64,000 bases of DNA from Thinopyrum elongatum (taxonomy: Eukaryota; Streptophyta; Magnoliopsida; Poales; Poaceae). This document shows, piece by piece, positions 43,511-55,218 of the stretch. How positions within the stretch are numbered: the stretch's first letter is position 1; every line of letters begins with the position of its first letter. Where the stretch lies: contig CM022297.1 of NCBI GenBank assembly GCA_011799875.1, positions 540,624,795 through 540,688,794 of the forward strand, given 5' to 3'. The notes beneath the pieces are model-generated. The model worked only from the letters and a program-made list of their open reading frames with translations, searched no databases and was not told where the DNA came from. The translations under genes and the position numbers were made by a program.

Positions 43511-43861
43511 AATGCTAGACAAAGTAGAAGTTTTTATCTTGTATTATGTTACACATAGGTGCATATTATTATTATTTTTCTTTTAAATTTTTTATTTGTT
43601 TAATTTAGGATTAAGAGTGTGACTGTGTATACGTGATTGATCATTAGCACTAAGATAAGATAGAAGTATTGATGTTGTGATGTGGGAGGATTAAGTACAG
43701 AGCTTTCACCAAGCGCCATACAGTGCAAAAGCCCTGCCAACCTCTGAGCCTATAGGTGCTGCGTGTGTTGGAGGAAAAGGACTCGAGAGGAAGAACACAG
43801 CACGCACCGTCGCCAAAAAAAAAAGTGACTGACCCATGTTTTAAAATCAGTCACCTGACCA
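43511..43861. other. Unassigned DNA left of CACTA copy 2
   Basis: No gene. A small stem (GTGACTGA at 43825, TCAGTCAC at 43847) lies just before similarity to CACTA copy 1 begins. Confidence 0.4.
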
Positions 43862-44116
43862 CTATGTCCACCGCGATATAAAATAATACATAGACTTGTT
43901 CGGGCGAGAGGGGGTTGATCGACGTCCCCCCTCATGTCGAAGTTACCGGAGTTATCTTCTAGTGGTTTGGGTGGCCTCGAGAGTTTGTCGGGTAGGGGCG
44001 GGAGGGGGTAGGAGATCGACAACGCTTTTTTTCTAGGGTTTGGGTGGCCTCGAGAGTTGGTCGCCCGGTATGTCGAGAGGGGGGTGAACATTTTACCTTA
44101 GTAACTTAGAAAAAAA

Positions 44117-44730
44117 ATGTTATCAGGGAGGGGGTATATCGAACCCCCCCCCCCTCATGTCAAAGTTATTGGGGAGGGGCTATATCGACAAACGACATAC
44201 ATATAGCACAAACATATAAAAAATGTTATCGGGGAAGGATATATCGACCCCCCCCCCCCCCCCTCATGTTGAAGTTATCGGGGAGGGGGTATATCGAGAG
44301 GGGGTGAACATTTTACCTTAGTAACTTAGAAAAAATGTTATCGGGGAGGGGGTATATCGACCCCCCCCCCCTCATGTCAAAGTTATCGGGGAGGGCTATA
44401 TCGCAAACGACATACATATAGCCACATACATATAAAAAAATGTTATCGGGGAAGGGGTATATCGACCCCCCCCCCCCTCATGTTGAAGTTATTGGGGAGG
44501 GGGTATATCGAGAGGGGGGTGAACATTTACCTTGGTAACTTAGAAAAAAATGTTATCGGGGAGGGGGTATATCGACCCCCCCCCCCCCCTCATGTCAAAG
44601 TTATCAGGGAGGGGCTATATCGACAACGACATACATATAGCCACATACATATAAAAAATGTTATCGGGGAAGGGGTTATCGACCTCCCCCCCTCATGTTG
44701 AAGTTATCGGGAGGGGGTATATCGAACCGC
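44117..44730. repeat. Expanded G-run/C-run repeats of CACTA copy 2
   Basis: About twelve units of TTATCGGGGAGGGGGTATAT followed by CGACCCCCCCC and CTCATGTC, arranged in a higher-order pattern of roughly 190-200 bp that also includes GAACATTTTACCTTAGTAAC and ACGACATACATATAGC. Copy 1 has a simpler array at 10193-10470. Confidence 0.85.
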
Positions 44731-45329
44731 ATACTACAAGGAAAAAAATGTTATCGTGAGGGTATATCGACAACGACATACATACATGGAAAAAAATGAT
44801 ATCCATCTATACATACATAGCCACATACATATATACATGGAAAAAAATGCTATGAAAAAAAATACATATATGAACAAAAAATTAATACACATATGAACAA
44901 AAAAATACATATATGAACAAAAGAATGCTCTGAACAAAAAAATTAATACATATATGAACATCCATACATACATATAGCCACATACATACATATATACATT
45001 ATATATATATGAACAAAAAATTCATCATATAAAATATGAAAAAAAAATCATCATATACACAGAGCCGGGGCGGCGGCGGCTCACAGCGGGGGCGGCCGGC
45101 GAGGGCGACGGCGGGGGCGGCGAGGACGGCGACGGTGGGGGCGGGCCGGGCCGCAGGGGCGCGCTCGGGGGAGGCGGACGGCGACGGCGTGGGCGGCGGA
45201 CGGCGTCGGCGTGGGCTCGGGGGCGGGGCAGGGGCACGGGCGACGGCGACGGCGTCGGGGCAGCCTGGCGGCGTCGGGGAACTGCAATGAAACTGAAAAT
45301 TTTCACAAGTCTTGCTTATATACACGAAG

Positions 45330-45600
45330 CATTGGTCCCGGTTCGTGACACCAACCGGGACTAATGACCCCTTTAGTCCCGGTTGGTGCCACCAACCGGG
45401 ACCAAAGGTCTCTTTTCAGCAGCCCAAAGGGCGGGAAGCAGGGACCTTTGGTCCCGGTTGGTGGCACCAATCGGGACTAAAGGGCGTGCATTGGTCCCGG
45501 TTGGTGCCACGAACCGGTACCAATGCACCCCTTTAGTCCCGGTTGGTGCCACCAACCGTGACAAAAAGCCTTGTGCTGCCCGCATCGCGGCCAAAAGTTT
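45330..45600. promoter_or_regulatory. Internal promoter block of CACTA copy 2
   Basis: The GGTCCCGGTTGGTGCCACC repeats in both orientations, with TATATAAG on the minus strand near 45315-45322, equivalent to 11043-11340 in copy 1. Confidence 0.55.
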
Positions 45601-46786
45601 AGTCCCACCTCGCTAGTTGAGAGAGCTCGAGAGTGGTTTATAAGCGCTGCTGCGCCCACTCTCTCGAGCTCCTCTCAACTGCAGGCTTTCGGGCCTAAAC
45701 TCGCACTATGTGCCTGTGGGCCTACTGGGCCTGCTGCGGGCCTGAATCCTGGCCCATGGTTGCGTTTCTAGTCGTATTCAGACCGTGGTGGCCCAGTAGG
45801 CGGCACTTTTTTTATTTTTATTTTGTTTTCTTTGTTGCTTTATTTATTTTATTTTGTTTCTACTTACAACAAAATACTTATTGTTGCTATTTTTATTTAT
45901 GTTATTAAATTTTATTTTATTTTATTTTGTTTCTACTTATTTATTTTATTTTGTTTCTACTTATTTATTTTATTTTCTTTTTGCTTTTTTTATTTATTTT
46001 ATGAAAATTCTTTTTCTTTTAATGTTTTGAAGAGAATACTTTGATAGTTTTAGTTGTATAAATTTTATATATTTTAGTTTCAATAATACAAGAGGTTTAA
46101 AAAGTTTTTTAGTTGATTCCTTTAGCTATTAAGTTTTAGTTGATTAAGTTTTCTAGTTCATTCTTTTTCTATTAGAGTTTCATCAAAGTTTTCTAGTTCA
46201 TTCTTTTAGTTTATTATTTTTGCTATTAGAGTTTCATAAAAGTTGAGAGGGTTACGGCAAAAACTGGATGCACTTCGTGTACAAAATGAACAATCTCTTT
46301 CGAAGTATCAGGGTTTCGGACGAAAACTCATCTGTTACAAAGGGATTTTATTTTTTTGAACTTATTTGAACTCCAGACTTTTTGTGTGCTCAAAATGAAC
46401 CATTCAAAGCAACATCATCAATTTTCAACCCTTTCTGACTTCATCTGTTATTTTTCATGCATTTACTGATTTTTTTGAGCTAAATGACCCTGAAATTGAA
46501 AAGTACTTCAAATGAACTCTGAAGAGGTTGAAAATTGGCATGATATCATCATTTCACCCACATAGCATGTGCTAAAAAGTTGAGAGGGTTACGGTAAAAA
46601 CTGGATGCATTTCGTGTACAAAATGGACAATCTCTTTCGAAGTATCAGGGTTTCGGACAAAAACTCACCTGTTACAAAGGGATTTCATTTTTTGAACTAA
46701 TTTGAACTCCAGACTTTTTGTGTGCTCAAAATGAACCATTCAAAGCCACATCATCAATTTTCAACCCTTTCTGACTTCATCTGTCT
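45601..46786. other. Spacer of CACTA copy 2
   Basis: Same content as 11401-12546 in copy 1: T-rich DNA and two units of a 336-337-bp repeat (from 46243 and 46579). No gene. Confidence 0.65.
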
Positions 46787-49700
46787 TCACTTTTTCTTCG
46801 CTTGTGTCCTTTGCTTATTGCGCCGTAACCATGGATATTCTTCATCGCTTAACAGGGTGCTTGGGTCAGCCTTGACTTTGAAGGGAGGAATTTCATGAAA
46901 CTTTTCATAATCTTCAGACATGTCTGTCTTACCCTCCACTCCCACGATGTCTCTTTTCCCTGAAAGAACTATGTGGCGCTTTGGCTCATCGTATGATGTA
47001 TTCGCTTCCTTATCTTTTCTTTTTCTCAGTTTGGTAGACATGTCCTTCACATAGAAAACCTGCGCCACATCATTGGCTAGGACGAATGGTTCGTCTGTGT
47101 ACCCAAGATTGTTCAGATCCACTGTTGTCATTCCGTAATGTGGCTCTACCTGTACCCCGCCTCCTGACAGATTGACCCATTTGCACTTAAACAAAGGGAC
47201 CTTAAAATCATGTCCGTAGTCAAGTTCCCATATGTCCACTATGTAACCATAATATGTGTCCTTTCCCCTCTTGGTTGCTGCATCAAAGCGGACACCACTG
47301 TTTTGGTTAGTGCTCTTTTGATCTTGGGCGATCGTGTAAAATGTATTCCCATTTATCTCGTATCCTTTGTAAGTAAATACAGTCGAAGATGGTCCCCTGG
47401 ACAACGAGTACAGCTCATCAGAAACAGTGTTGTCACCTCTGAGATGTGTTTCCAACCAACTGCCGAAAGTCCTGATGTGTTCACATGTAATCCAGTCGTC
47501 ACACTGCTCCGGGTGTTTGGAGCGCAGAATGTTCTTGTGTTCATCGATATACGGGGTCACCAAGGTAGAGTTCTGTAGAACTGTGTAGTGTGCTTGAGAC
47601 CAAGAATGCCCGTCCCTGCATATTATTGAGTCCCCTCCTAGCGTGCCTTTTCCAGTCAGTCTCCCCTCATACCGCGATTGAGGGAGACCAATCTTCTTAA
47701 GGTCAGGAATGAAGTCAACACAAAACCCAATGACATCCTCTGTTTGATGGCCCATGGAGATGCTTCCTTCTGGCCTAGCGCGGTTACGGACATATTTCTT
47801 TAGGACTCCCATGAACCTCTCAAAGGGGAACATATTGTGTAGAAATACGGGGCCCAGAACAAGAATCTCGTCGACTAAATGAACTAGGACGTGCGTCATG
47901 ATATTGAAGAAGGATGGTGGGAACACCAGCTCGAAACTGACAAGACATTGCGCCACATCACTCCTTAGCCTTGGTATGATTTCTGGATCGATCACCTTCT
48001 GAGAGATTGCATTGAGGAATGCACATAGCTTCACAATGGCTAATCGAACGTTTTCCGGTAGAAGCCCCCTCAATGCAACCGGAAGCAGTTGCGTCATAAT
48101 CACGTGGCAGTCATGAGACTTTAGGTTCTGAAACTTTTTCTCTGCCATATTTATTATTCCCTTTATATTCGACGAGAAGCCAAACGGGACCTTCATACTG
48201 AGCAGGCATTCAAAGAAGATTTCCTTCTCTTCTTTGGTAAGAGCGTAGCTGGCAGGACCTTCATACTGCTTTGGAGGCATGCCGTCTTTTTCGTGCCAAC
48301 GTTGCAGGTCCTCCCGTGCTTCCGGTGTATCTTTTGTCTTTCCATACACGCCCAAGAAGCCTAGGAGGTTCACGCAAAGGTTCTTTGTCACGTGCATCAC
48401 GTTGATTGAAGAGCGGACCTCTAGGTCTTTCCAGTAGAGTAGGTCCCAAAATATAGATTTCTTCTTCCACATGGGAGCGCGTCCCTCAGCGTCATTCGGA
48501 ACAGATAGTCCGCCGGGACCCTTTCCAAAGATTACGTGTAAATCATTGACCATAGCAAGTACGTGATCACCGGTACGCATGGCGGGCTTCTTCCGGTGAT
48601 CTGCCTCGCCTTTGAAATGCTTGCCTTTCTTTCGACATTGATGGTTGGTCGGAAGAAATCGACGATGCCCCAGGTACACATTCTTCCTGCATTTGTCCAG
48701 GTATATACTTTCGGTGTCAGCTAAACAGTGCGTGCATGCGTGGTATCCCTTGTTTGTCTGTCCTGAAAGGTTACTGAGAGCAGGCCAATCATTGATGGTT
48801 ACAAACAGCAACGCATGCAGGTCAAATTCCTCCTGTCTGTGCTCATCCCACACACGTACACCGTTTCCACTCCACAGCTGTAAAAGTTCTTCAACTAATG
48901 GCCTTAGGTACACATCAATGTCGTTGCCGGGTTGCTTAGGGCCTTGGATGAGTACTGGCATCATAATGAACTTCCGCTTCATGCACAGCCAAGGAGGAAG
49001 GTTATAGATACATAGAGTCACGGGCCAGGTGCTGTGATTGCTGCTCTGCTCCCCGAAAGGATTAATGCCATCCGCGCTTAAACCAAACCATACGTTCCTT
49101 GGGTCACCTGCAAACTCAGTCCGGTACTTTCTCTCGATTTTTCTCTACTGCGACCCGTCAGCGGGTGCTCTCAACTTCCCGTCTTTCTTACGGTCCTCTC
49201 TGTGCCATCGCATCAACTTGGCATGCTCTTTGTTTCTGAACAGACGTTTCAACCGTGGTATTATAGGAGCATACCACATCACCTTGGCAGGAACCCTCTT
49301 CCTGGGGGGCCCGCCGTCAACATCACCAGAGTCATCTCGTCTGATCTTATACCGCAATGCACCGCATACCGGGCATGCGTTCAAATCCTCGTACGCACCG
49401 CGGTACAGGATGCAGTCATTAGGGCATGCATGTATGTTCTGCACCTCCAATCCTAGAGGGCATACGACCTTCTTTGCTGCGTACGTACTGTCGGGCAATT
49501 CGTTATCCTTTGGAAGCTTCTTCTTCAATATTTTCAGTAGCTTCTCAAATCCTTTGTCAGGCACAGCATTCTCTGCCTTCCACTGCAGCAATTCCAGTAC
49601 GGTACCGAGCTTTGTGTTGCCATCTTCGCAATTGGGGTACAACCCTTTTTGGTGATCCTCTAACATGCGATCGAATTTCAGCTTCTCCTTTTCACTTTCG

Positions 49701-50089
49701 CACCGTCTCCTTGCATCAACAATGACCCGGCGGAGATCATCATCGGGCACATCGTCTGGTTCCTCTTGATCTTCAGCTTCCCCCGTTGCAGCATCATCGT
49801 ATTCAGGGGGCACATAGTTGTCATCGTCCTCTTCTTCTTCGCTGTCTTCCATCATAACCCCTATTTCTCCGTGCCTGGTCCAAACATTATAGTGTGGCAT
49901 GAAACCCTTATAAAGCAGGTGGGTGTGAAGGATTTTCCGATCAGAGTAAGACTTTGTATTCCCACATATAGGGCATGGACAACACATAAAACCATTATGC
50001 TTGTTTGCCTCAGCCACTTCGAGAAAATTATGCACGCCCTTAATGTACTCGGAGGTGCGTCTGTCACCGTACATCCATTGCCGGTTCAT
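46787..50089 (-). pseudogene. CACTA TNP2-type transposase, copy 2, one stop codon
   Basis: Same 1101-codon frame and domain order as the copy 1 gene. The only break I see is TAG at 49145-49147, where copy 1 has TGG (Trp), inside the Transposase_21 core just before the RNVWFGLSADGINPFG motif. Everything downstream of it (49021 to 46787) is open, including the three positions that are stops in copy 1. The single nonsense change splits the catalytic domain, so the protein should be inactive, but the copy decayed independently of copy 1 and less. Confidence 0.92.
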
Positions 50090-50264
50090 CTGCGTGCATT
50101 ATATATAATTAAGTGTGTCAAAAACCATTACAAAACATCATGAATAGATAAGTGACCAAATTAATAGAAGTTCATCATCACATTAAAACCAAAGTACATA
50201 CATAGTTCTCATTGAACAACATATAGCTCTTCAGAGCATCTAATTAAACCATACATTATTGAAA

Positions 50265-50711
50265 CTATGTAAAACATTTCAATGCAACAACAAATGCGAT
50301 CATAATCGCAACCAAGGTAACAATTGATCCAACGGCATAATGATACCAAGCCTCGGTATGAATGGCATATTTTCTATACTTTCTAATCTTGAAGTGCATT
50401 GCATCCATCTTGATCTTGTGATCATCGACGACATCCGCAACATGCAACTCCAATATCATCTTCTCCTCCTCAATTTTTTTCAATTTTTCCTTCAAGTAAT
50501 TGTTTTCTTCTTCAACTAAATTTAACCTCTCGACAATAGGGTCGGTTGGAATTTCCGGTTCACATACCTCCTAGATAAAAAAAATCTATGTCACGTTGGT
50601 CGGCATAATTGTCATAAACAACAAATGAACCAAATAGTTATAAAATATAATATATACCACATCCGAATCATAGACAGGACGAGGGCCGACGGGGGCGGAT
50701 ACCAAAACCAT
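50265..50711 (-). CDS. Small coiled-coil, tail-anchored membrane protein, copy 2
   Basis: Exons 50711-50658 and 50570-50265 encode 119 residues, as in copy 1 (16025-16471), differing by only a few residues (for example KEKLKKIEEEK for KKKLKKIKEEK, MDAMHF for MDAMRF). The membrane segment VGSIVTLVAIMIAFVVALK is unchanged. Open in both copies. Function unknown. Confidence 0.6.
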
Positions 50712-51109
50712 CGCACTATATAATAACAAACAATAATAAAAGTAAGAAAATTATACAAGTATCTATGTAAATCATACAAGTAAGAATTTTTTTCTTTTAG
50801 AAAGAAGATAAGAACAAGAGGCTCACCACGGTTATGCCGGCGACGAGATCGGCGCGAGCGATCGACGGCGGTGAAGACGGGGACGGGACGTGACGGACCG
50901 CTAAACCTAGACAAATCTTGAGGAAAATGGAGCTTGAAGGTCGAGTTTGGAGAGGAGAAAGCTTAAGTAGTGTTGCTCGGGCATTTCATCGAACTCCTCA
51001 TGTGCATAGGAGGTGAGCTAGAGCACCACAAACACCTCCCCTCGCCAGCCAGAAAAAACAGAGTAGTGGAGTGCTCTGCTCGCGGGCGAGGGGTATATAT
51101 AGGCGCAAC

Positions 51110-51400
51110 ATTGGTCCCGGTTCGTTGTTGGAACCGGGACTAAAGGCCACCCTTTGGTCCCGGTTCCAGCCACGAACCGGGACCAATGGATGTGGGCCAG
51201 GAGCGAGGCCCATTGGTCCCGGTTCGTGTCTGGAACCGGGACCAAAGGGTCCAGACGAACCGGGACCAATGCCCCACGAGCCCCGGCCGGCCCCCTGGGC
51301 GCACGAACCGGGACGTATGCCCCCATGTGTCCCGGTTCCTGACTGAACCGGGACTAATGGGCTGGGCTGGCCTGGACCAAAGCCCTGTTTTCTACCAGTG
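51110..51400 (-). repeat. CACTA terminal inverted repeat and subterminal repeats (copy 2)
   Basis: As for copy 1 but with one fewer 60-bp unit; TIR differs by one base (CACTGG for CACTAG). Confidence 0.85.
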
Positions 51401-51497
51401 CGCCGTCGTGGATGAGCCGGCGTCGCCCCTCCGCCGCAAAAGAAGCACCAGTTCGCAGAAGACCAAAGCGACTGCCGAGCATCCTAGCCGCGTGTAG
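51401..51497 (+). pseudogene. Possible 3' coding fragment of a disrupted gene
   Basis: Directly outside the CACTA end, an open frame reads AVVDEPASPLRRKRSTSSQK, TKATAEHPSRV and a stop. The codon use is gene-like and unlike the flanking repeats, and 51498-51800 looks like a 3' UTR. The other half is not seen. I do not recognise the family. Confidence 0.25.
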
Positions 51498-51807
51498 AAG
51501 CAGCGCTGCCATGGGTGATCGAAATCACTCGTGGTGCCTTATTTACGTAGGTGCTTCCATCGGAGAGATAGATCGAGTAAGCTAGCCAGCCTTATATATA
51601 TGGATAGATAGATATTGTTTCGAATTAAACACGATATTCCCGGCTGTGTCGTGTCCGACTCGGCCATGGAAAGAACCATCGAGTAGGCCTGTTAGTTTTT
51701 CTTTCTTTTTTTTCTCTTTCCGAGAGAGTACGTCCGGTTAGGATTCGTAGAGTCCATGGTCTAGTTAGTTTCCAATGTTAGTCCGTGTCCTATGTCGAGT
51801 AGGTTTA
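51498..51807. other. Unassigned DNA before the Harbinger element
   Basis: No gene. Contains a TATATATATGGATAGATAGATA run near 51591-51613. Confidence 0.4.
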
Positions 51808-53017
51808 GGGCATTTTTAAAGCGGACTCTCAAACCACCCACAATTGTTTGGACTGAACGATCCGAACATGTTTATAGTGATCTAACGCGGGCTGGTCTTG
51901 GTCCACCGACTTGTCCGGACACACTTTTTCCCATAAACCCGAGACAAACTGGGTCCTTGCGGGCATGTGGACTACACCGGCCCATCTAAAACCCCACCAA
52001 AACCCATTTGGACCCGCGCCACCATCCTTTCATCTTTCTCCACATCAATTTTCTGTCTTGGCTTCGTCGCCCCTCCACCACACCCCGACCGGCCCGCCAC
52101 AGCCTTACTAGAACTTGACGACTTTGTCACCTTCAACGGTACACCTGGGCTCCCCACCGCTTGTCCCCCGCTGCCATTTCACACCTCTCCTCCGTCCAAC
52201 ACACATGTACCATCCGCCTCTACGGTACTCACCATGCCCGGCAAGTGTTCAGTGAAATGCCAGTGCTAATTGTTTTTGATAACTTCTTGTTTAAAGCATG
52301 GACTCGGATATGGAGTAAATATACCATCACTATGTTGAGTCGTCCGACGGCTTGTCTGACGAGGAGGACTACACGGATGAGACGACGATGATGCAGGAGG
52401 TCCTTGCAGACACAGAGCATGTAGAAGAGCGTGTTCTCAGTTTCAAGAGATCGATCAAGGGTCACGGAGTGTTCAACAGCAACAGGGCGCACGACCATTT
52501 GATGCAGCTGGACGACTACTTTCCCTATTCGCTGACAATTTTACCAGCGCTTTCGGAAGAAAAAAAATGTCTTCGATCATCTCTACCATGGCGTTCGGTC
52601 CTTTGATGACTACTTTATCTTGAAGAAGGATGTCGTTGTAAGAGTTGGATTCTCTGGTTACCAAAAGTACACGACCACACTGCAGATGCTTGCATATAAC
52701 ACAACAGCTGATTTGTCGGACAAATACCTACGAATGTCTGAGAGCACATGCGGAGATGCCATGGTAAGATTTGCTACTATTTTGGTCTCGGTGTTTGGAC
52801 ATAAGTACAAGAGAGAACCAACTGTTGCGGACATCGAGGGGATCTTGGCAATGTCTGAAGCAAGGGGGTGACCAGGTTTGCTCGTATCTCTTGACTGCAT
52901 GCATTGGTGCTGAAAGAATTGCTGAAAAACTTTACAAGGCCAATATCAGGGTCATGTTAAGAGCCCATCATTATTCTTGATCTTTGGATTTTGCATGCTT
53001 TTTTTGGCATCACGGGT
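51808..53017 (+). mobile_element. PIF/Harbinger transposon, decayed and truncated
   Basis: The left end reads GGGCATTTTTAAAGCGGACT preceded by TTA, in keeping with Harbinger ends and their 3-bp TWA target duplications. It is followed by a non-coding 5' region and a decayed transposase (52300-53010). The right part is cut off by a Copia LTR at 53018. Confidence 0.7.
52300..53010 (+). pseudogene. Harbinger (HARBI1-like) transposase fragment
   Basis: Pieces in different frames resemble the N-terminal half of grass PIF/Harbinger transposases: SSDGLSDEEDYTDETTMMQ, VRSFDDYFILKKDVVVRVGF, SGYQKYTTTLQMLAYNTTAD, YLRMSESTCGDAMVRFATI, REPTVADIEGILAMSEARG, then LDCMH (first catalytic Asp). At least three frameshifts break it and the C-terminal catalytic part is missing. 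Non-functional. Confidence 0.82.
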
Positions 53018-53105
53018 TATTGGAAATATGCCCTAGAATCAGTAATATTGGTATTATTATTTTTCTGTGTTCATAATTAAGAGTTTATATATTATGCTAT
53101 AACTG
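53018..53105 (+). repeat. Copia LTR fragment, left half
   Basis: TATTGGAAATATGCCCTAGA starts an LTR related to that at 3002-5159 (shared TGCTATAACTGCT). It is interrupted at AACTG by the Gypsy element and resumes at 60457. Confidence 0.75.
53101..53105. repeat. Gypsy target-site duplication, left copy
   Basis: AACTG, identical to 60452-60456 on the far side of the element. Confidence 0.9.
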
Positions 53106-53931
53106 TGTCGGTGTACTAAGTATTGGGCCCTTAGTACCCCTTACTTGTGCACGGGCAGTTGTAGCCGTCCTCGCGGCAAGGCTTGCCGGGATCAGCTCGA
53201 GGTCGATTTAAGTTGTCAAGGAAATCATCAAGTCAGAAATCTGAGGATCAGCAAATGAGCAAAGCTGGAAATCGAAGACCAGCCTCCCCGGCAAGATCCT
53301 TGCCGGGGTGGCCTGAGGAGCCCGGCAAGGATTGGCGCCCGGCAAGGCTCAGCGCCCGGCAAGGATCGGTGCCCGGCAAGGCCTGGCGCCCAGCAAGTTT
53401 CGGCGCCTGGCGAGGTTCTGCCACTGTGCCACCGCTTCGGCACAGTGACGAGTCTGACATTCTGGCTCCTTACATGGATGCGTGGCAGCGCGCCAGTGGA
53501 GGAGAGCTTAAGCGGTGCTGATGGGATGGCCCCTTTTTCCATCCCCAAGAAAGTAAGGACACCTAAACGGACACCTCACGGTGCATTAAATGCGCTTGTC
53601 CTAATCCGTCAGGGGTTAGGTATGATACCCTGTAGCCACTTTACACCTCAATGTATGTACATTTTGCCACTGTGGAGACCCCTTTGAGCATATAAAAGGA
53701 GGCCCAAGACAACTGCTACAGAAGAGGAGAACTTCTGGCCCATTCTGCATGCGTAGCTGCTCTTTGAACGTACTGTTCATTGCGAGCGCTCCTGAAGGCT
53801 GGGCTCAAGAACATCAATAAGAACACAAAGCAGGAGTAGGGTTTTACGCTGATCAGCGGCCCGAACCTGGGTAAAAACCTCACGCGTCGATCACCGGTTC
53901 TGCTCTTTGCGTGTACCTCTCCCCCCGCCGA
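53106..53931 (+). repeat. Gypsy 5' LTR, 3' end missing
   Basis: Starts TGTCGGTGTACTAAGTATTG. Compared with the right LTR it lacks the last 46 bp and the PBS; the break is at GCCGA, shared with the internal sequence at 58458-58462. Contains TATAAAAGGAG at about 53691-53701 and five or six GCCCGGCAAGG repeats (53280-53420). Confidence 0.88.
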
Positions 53932-54828
53932 TCATCTCCATTGTCAGCCCGGCAGCCTTCAAGCGAAGGATTCTGGTAGTGGCGATTGTGAGCTTCTCGT
54001 CTTCTGCGGCGAGATCGCCCCAATCCTTGCCGCGGACCACCTTCTGTCGCCGGGGATGACAAAAAGGATGAGGATCTGCTTCCTGGATCCAGCACCATTC
54101 GGCCCGCCACTCGTCCCACTTTTCGCGGTAAACTCCATCTGGGTATATCTCCTTGTTCCAGGCCCTTGGAATCCAAGCAATAGATCTAGAGAGAGCCTCT
54201 CCTTTTTGGATTCGAGGATAGAAATAGTGGCGGAAGAGAGCGGAATTGGGTATCACACCGGCAAAATTTTCACAAAGATGGGCAAAGATCGACATGCAAA
54301 ATACGGCATTCGGCGTGAAGTCAAGAAGGCGGAAGCCGTACGTATACATGATGTCGTTGAAGAAATCGGAAAAAGGTGGACAGAGCCCGCAATAAAAGTA
54401 CGCGGTGAAGAAGGGGTATCTGTCCGATCCGCCTTTGGAATTAGCACCTGGGATGACGCGCGTGGCGGGGTGGGCTTGTGTTCCCTTCGCCCACATGCAT
54501 TGGTATCGTCCCTTCAAGGTTTCGGCGTCAAGCGTCGAAGGGAAGACGACGAGCCTCTTCCGCATCTTCACCAGCTCGCTTTCCGGAACTTCGGCTTTTG
54601 CCTCCTTGTCTGTGCCCTTGCCCTTGCTGGTCTTGGGCGGCATGGCGGCTGTGGAGATGGAAGCATGAGGATGGAACGAGCGCGGGAATGGCGAGCAGAA
54701 GAGGAGGAAGATTTCGCTCTGAGCTCGAGCAGAGGAAGGCGATGGCAATAGCCAGATTGGGAAGAAGAGGGGGGTGAATGGGTCTGCGCCTCCACGACTT
54801 CTCCTTTTTATGGGGAAGGAGCAGGGCC
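53927..54828 (-). repeat. 0.9-kb duplicate of the antisense-gene 5' part
   Basis: About 902 bp nearly identical to 58458-59358, in the same orientation. It repeats the promoter (CCATAAAAAGGAG, minus strand, near 54805-54817) and the first 240 codons of the antisense gene (MPPKTSKGKGTDKEAKAEV from about 54643), ending at ..LTMEMIG where the LTR junction lies. The frame is open but has no further exons on this side, so it is a truncated duplicate. Confidence 0.85.
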
Positions 54829-55218
54829 AAGTTAGTTCCTTGGACGATTCTGACCCTTGTATGGAAAACCTGCACGCGAAGGAACCCTTGTCTTAATCGG
54901 TTGCGCCCTTATTTTGTTTCGAGTCCGCTCAACGATTTAAGTGGCTGCACTGAGAGCGCCAAGGAGTCTTGCCGGCCGCTGCGCCTCCAGCAGGCTGCTG
55001 AAGTCCTGCACCTAGCGCTCGCGGCAGGTTGCGCGCCGGCAAGTTTTTCAGTAAGCGTAGGATGAACTCCATACGTAAAGGAATCAGACAAGAAAAATAA
55101 CTAGCATGAGCCTAAACATAGTTAAATTATATTACATCCATAAGTTGCCGCAGTTCTAACTCGAGACTTAACTGTCTTTTACACGAGATGGTGGCGGCAA
55201 GAATCAAAGGGGAAGCAC
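54829..55218. other. Gypsy interior between duplicate and antisense gene
   Basis: Includes the 3' UTR of the antisense gene (minus strand). No other ORF is supported. Confidence 0.5.

Larger units (their letters stand above)
43862..51400 (-). mobile_element. CACTA DNA transposon copy 2, internally shortened
   Basis: The right terminal repeat ends at 51400 (minus strand CACTGGTAGAAAACAGGGCT). From there leftward it matches copy 1 closely through the small membrane gene, transposase gene, internal repeat block and G/C-run repeats. Similarity stops at about 43862 (equivalent of copy 1 position 9485), so the hairpin and the protease gene are missing and no left terminal repeat was found. The transposase region aligns with copy 1 at a constant offset of 34,240 bp without length change. 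It is an independent insertion or an ancient duplicate, not a tandem copy. Confidence 0.88.

Noticed and set aside
41825..43860. Complete Helitron
   Set aside because: No convincing TC start with A/T flanks and no CTRR end with a GC-rich hairpin could be fixed; kept only as an unclassified repeat.
43859..43863. CACTA pentamer at the left edge of CACTA copy 2
   Set aside because: It is not followed by the TIR sequence AGAAAACAGGG, and the next bases match internal sequence of copy 1, so it is chance.
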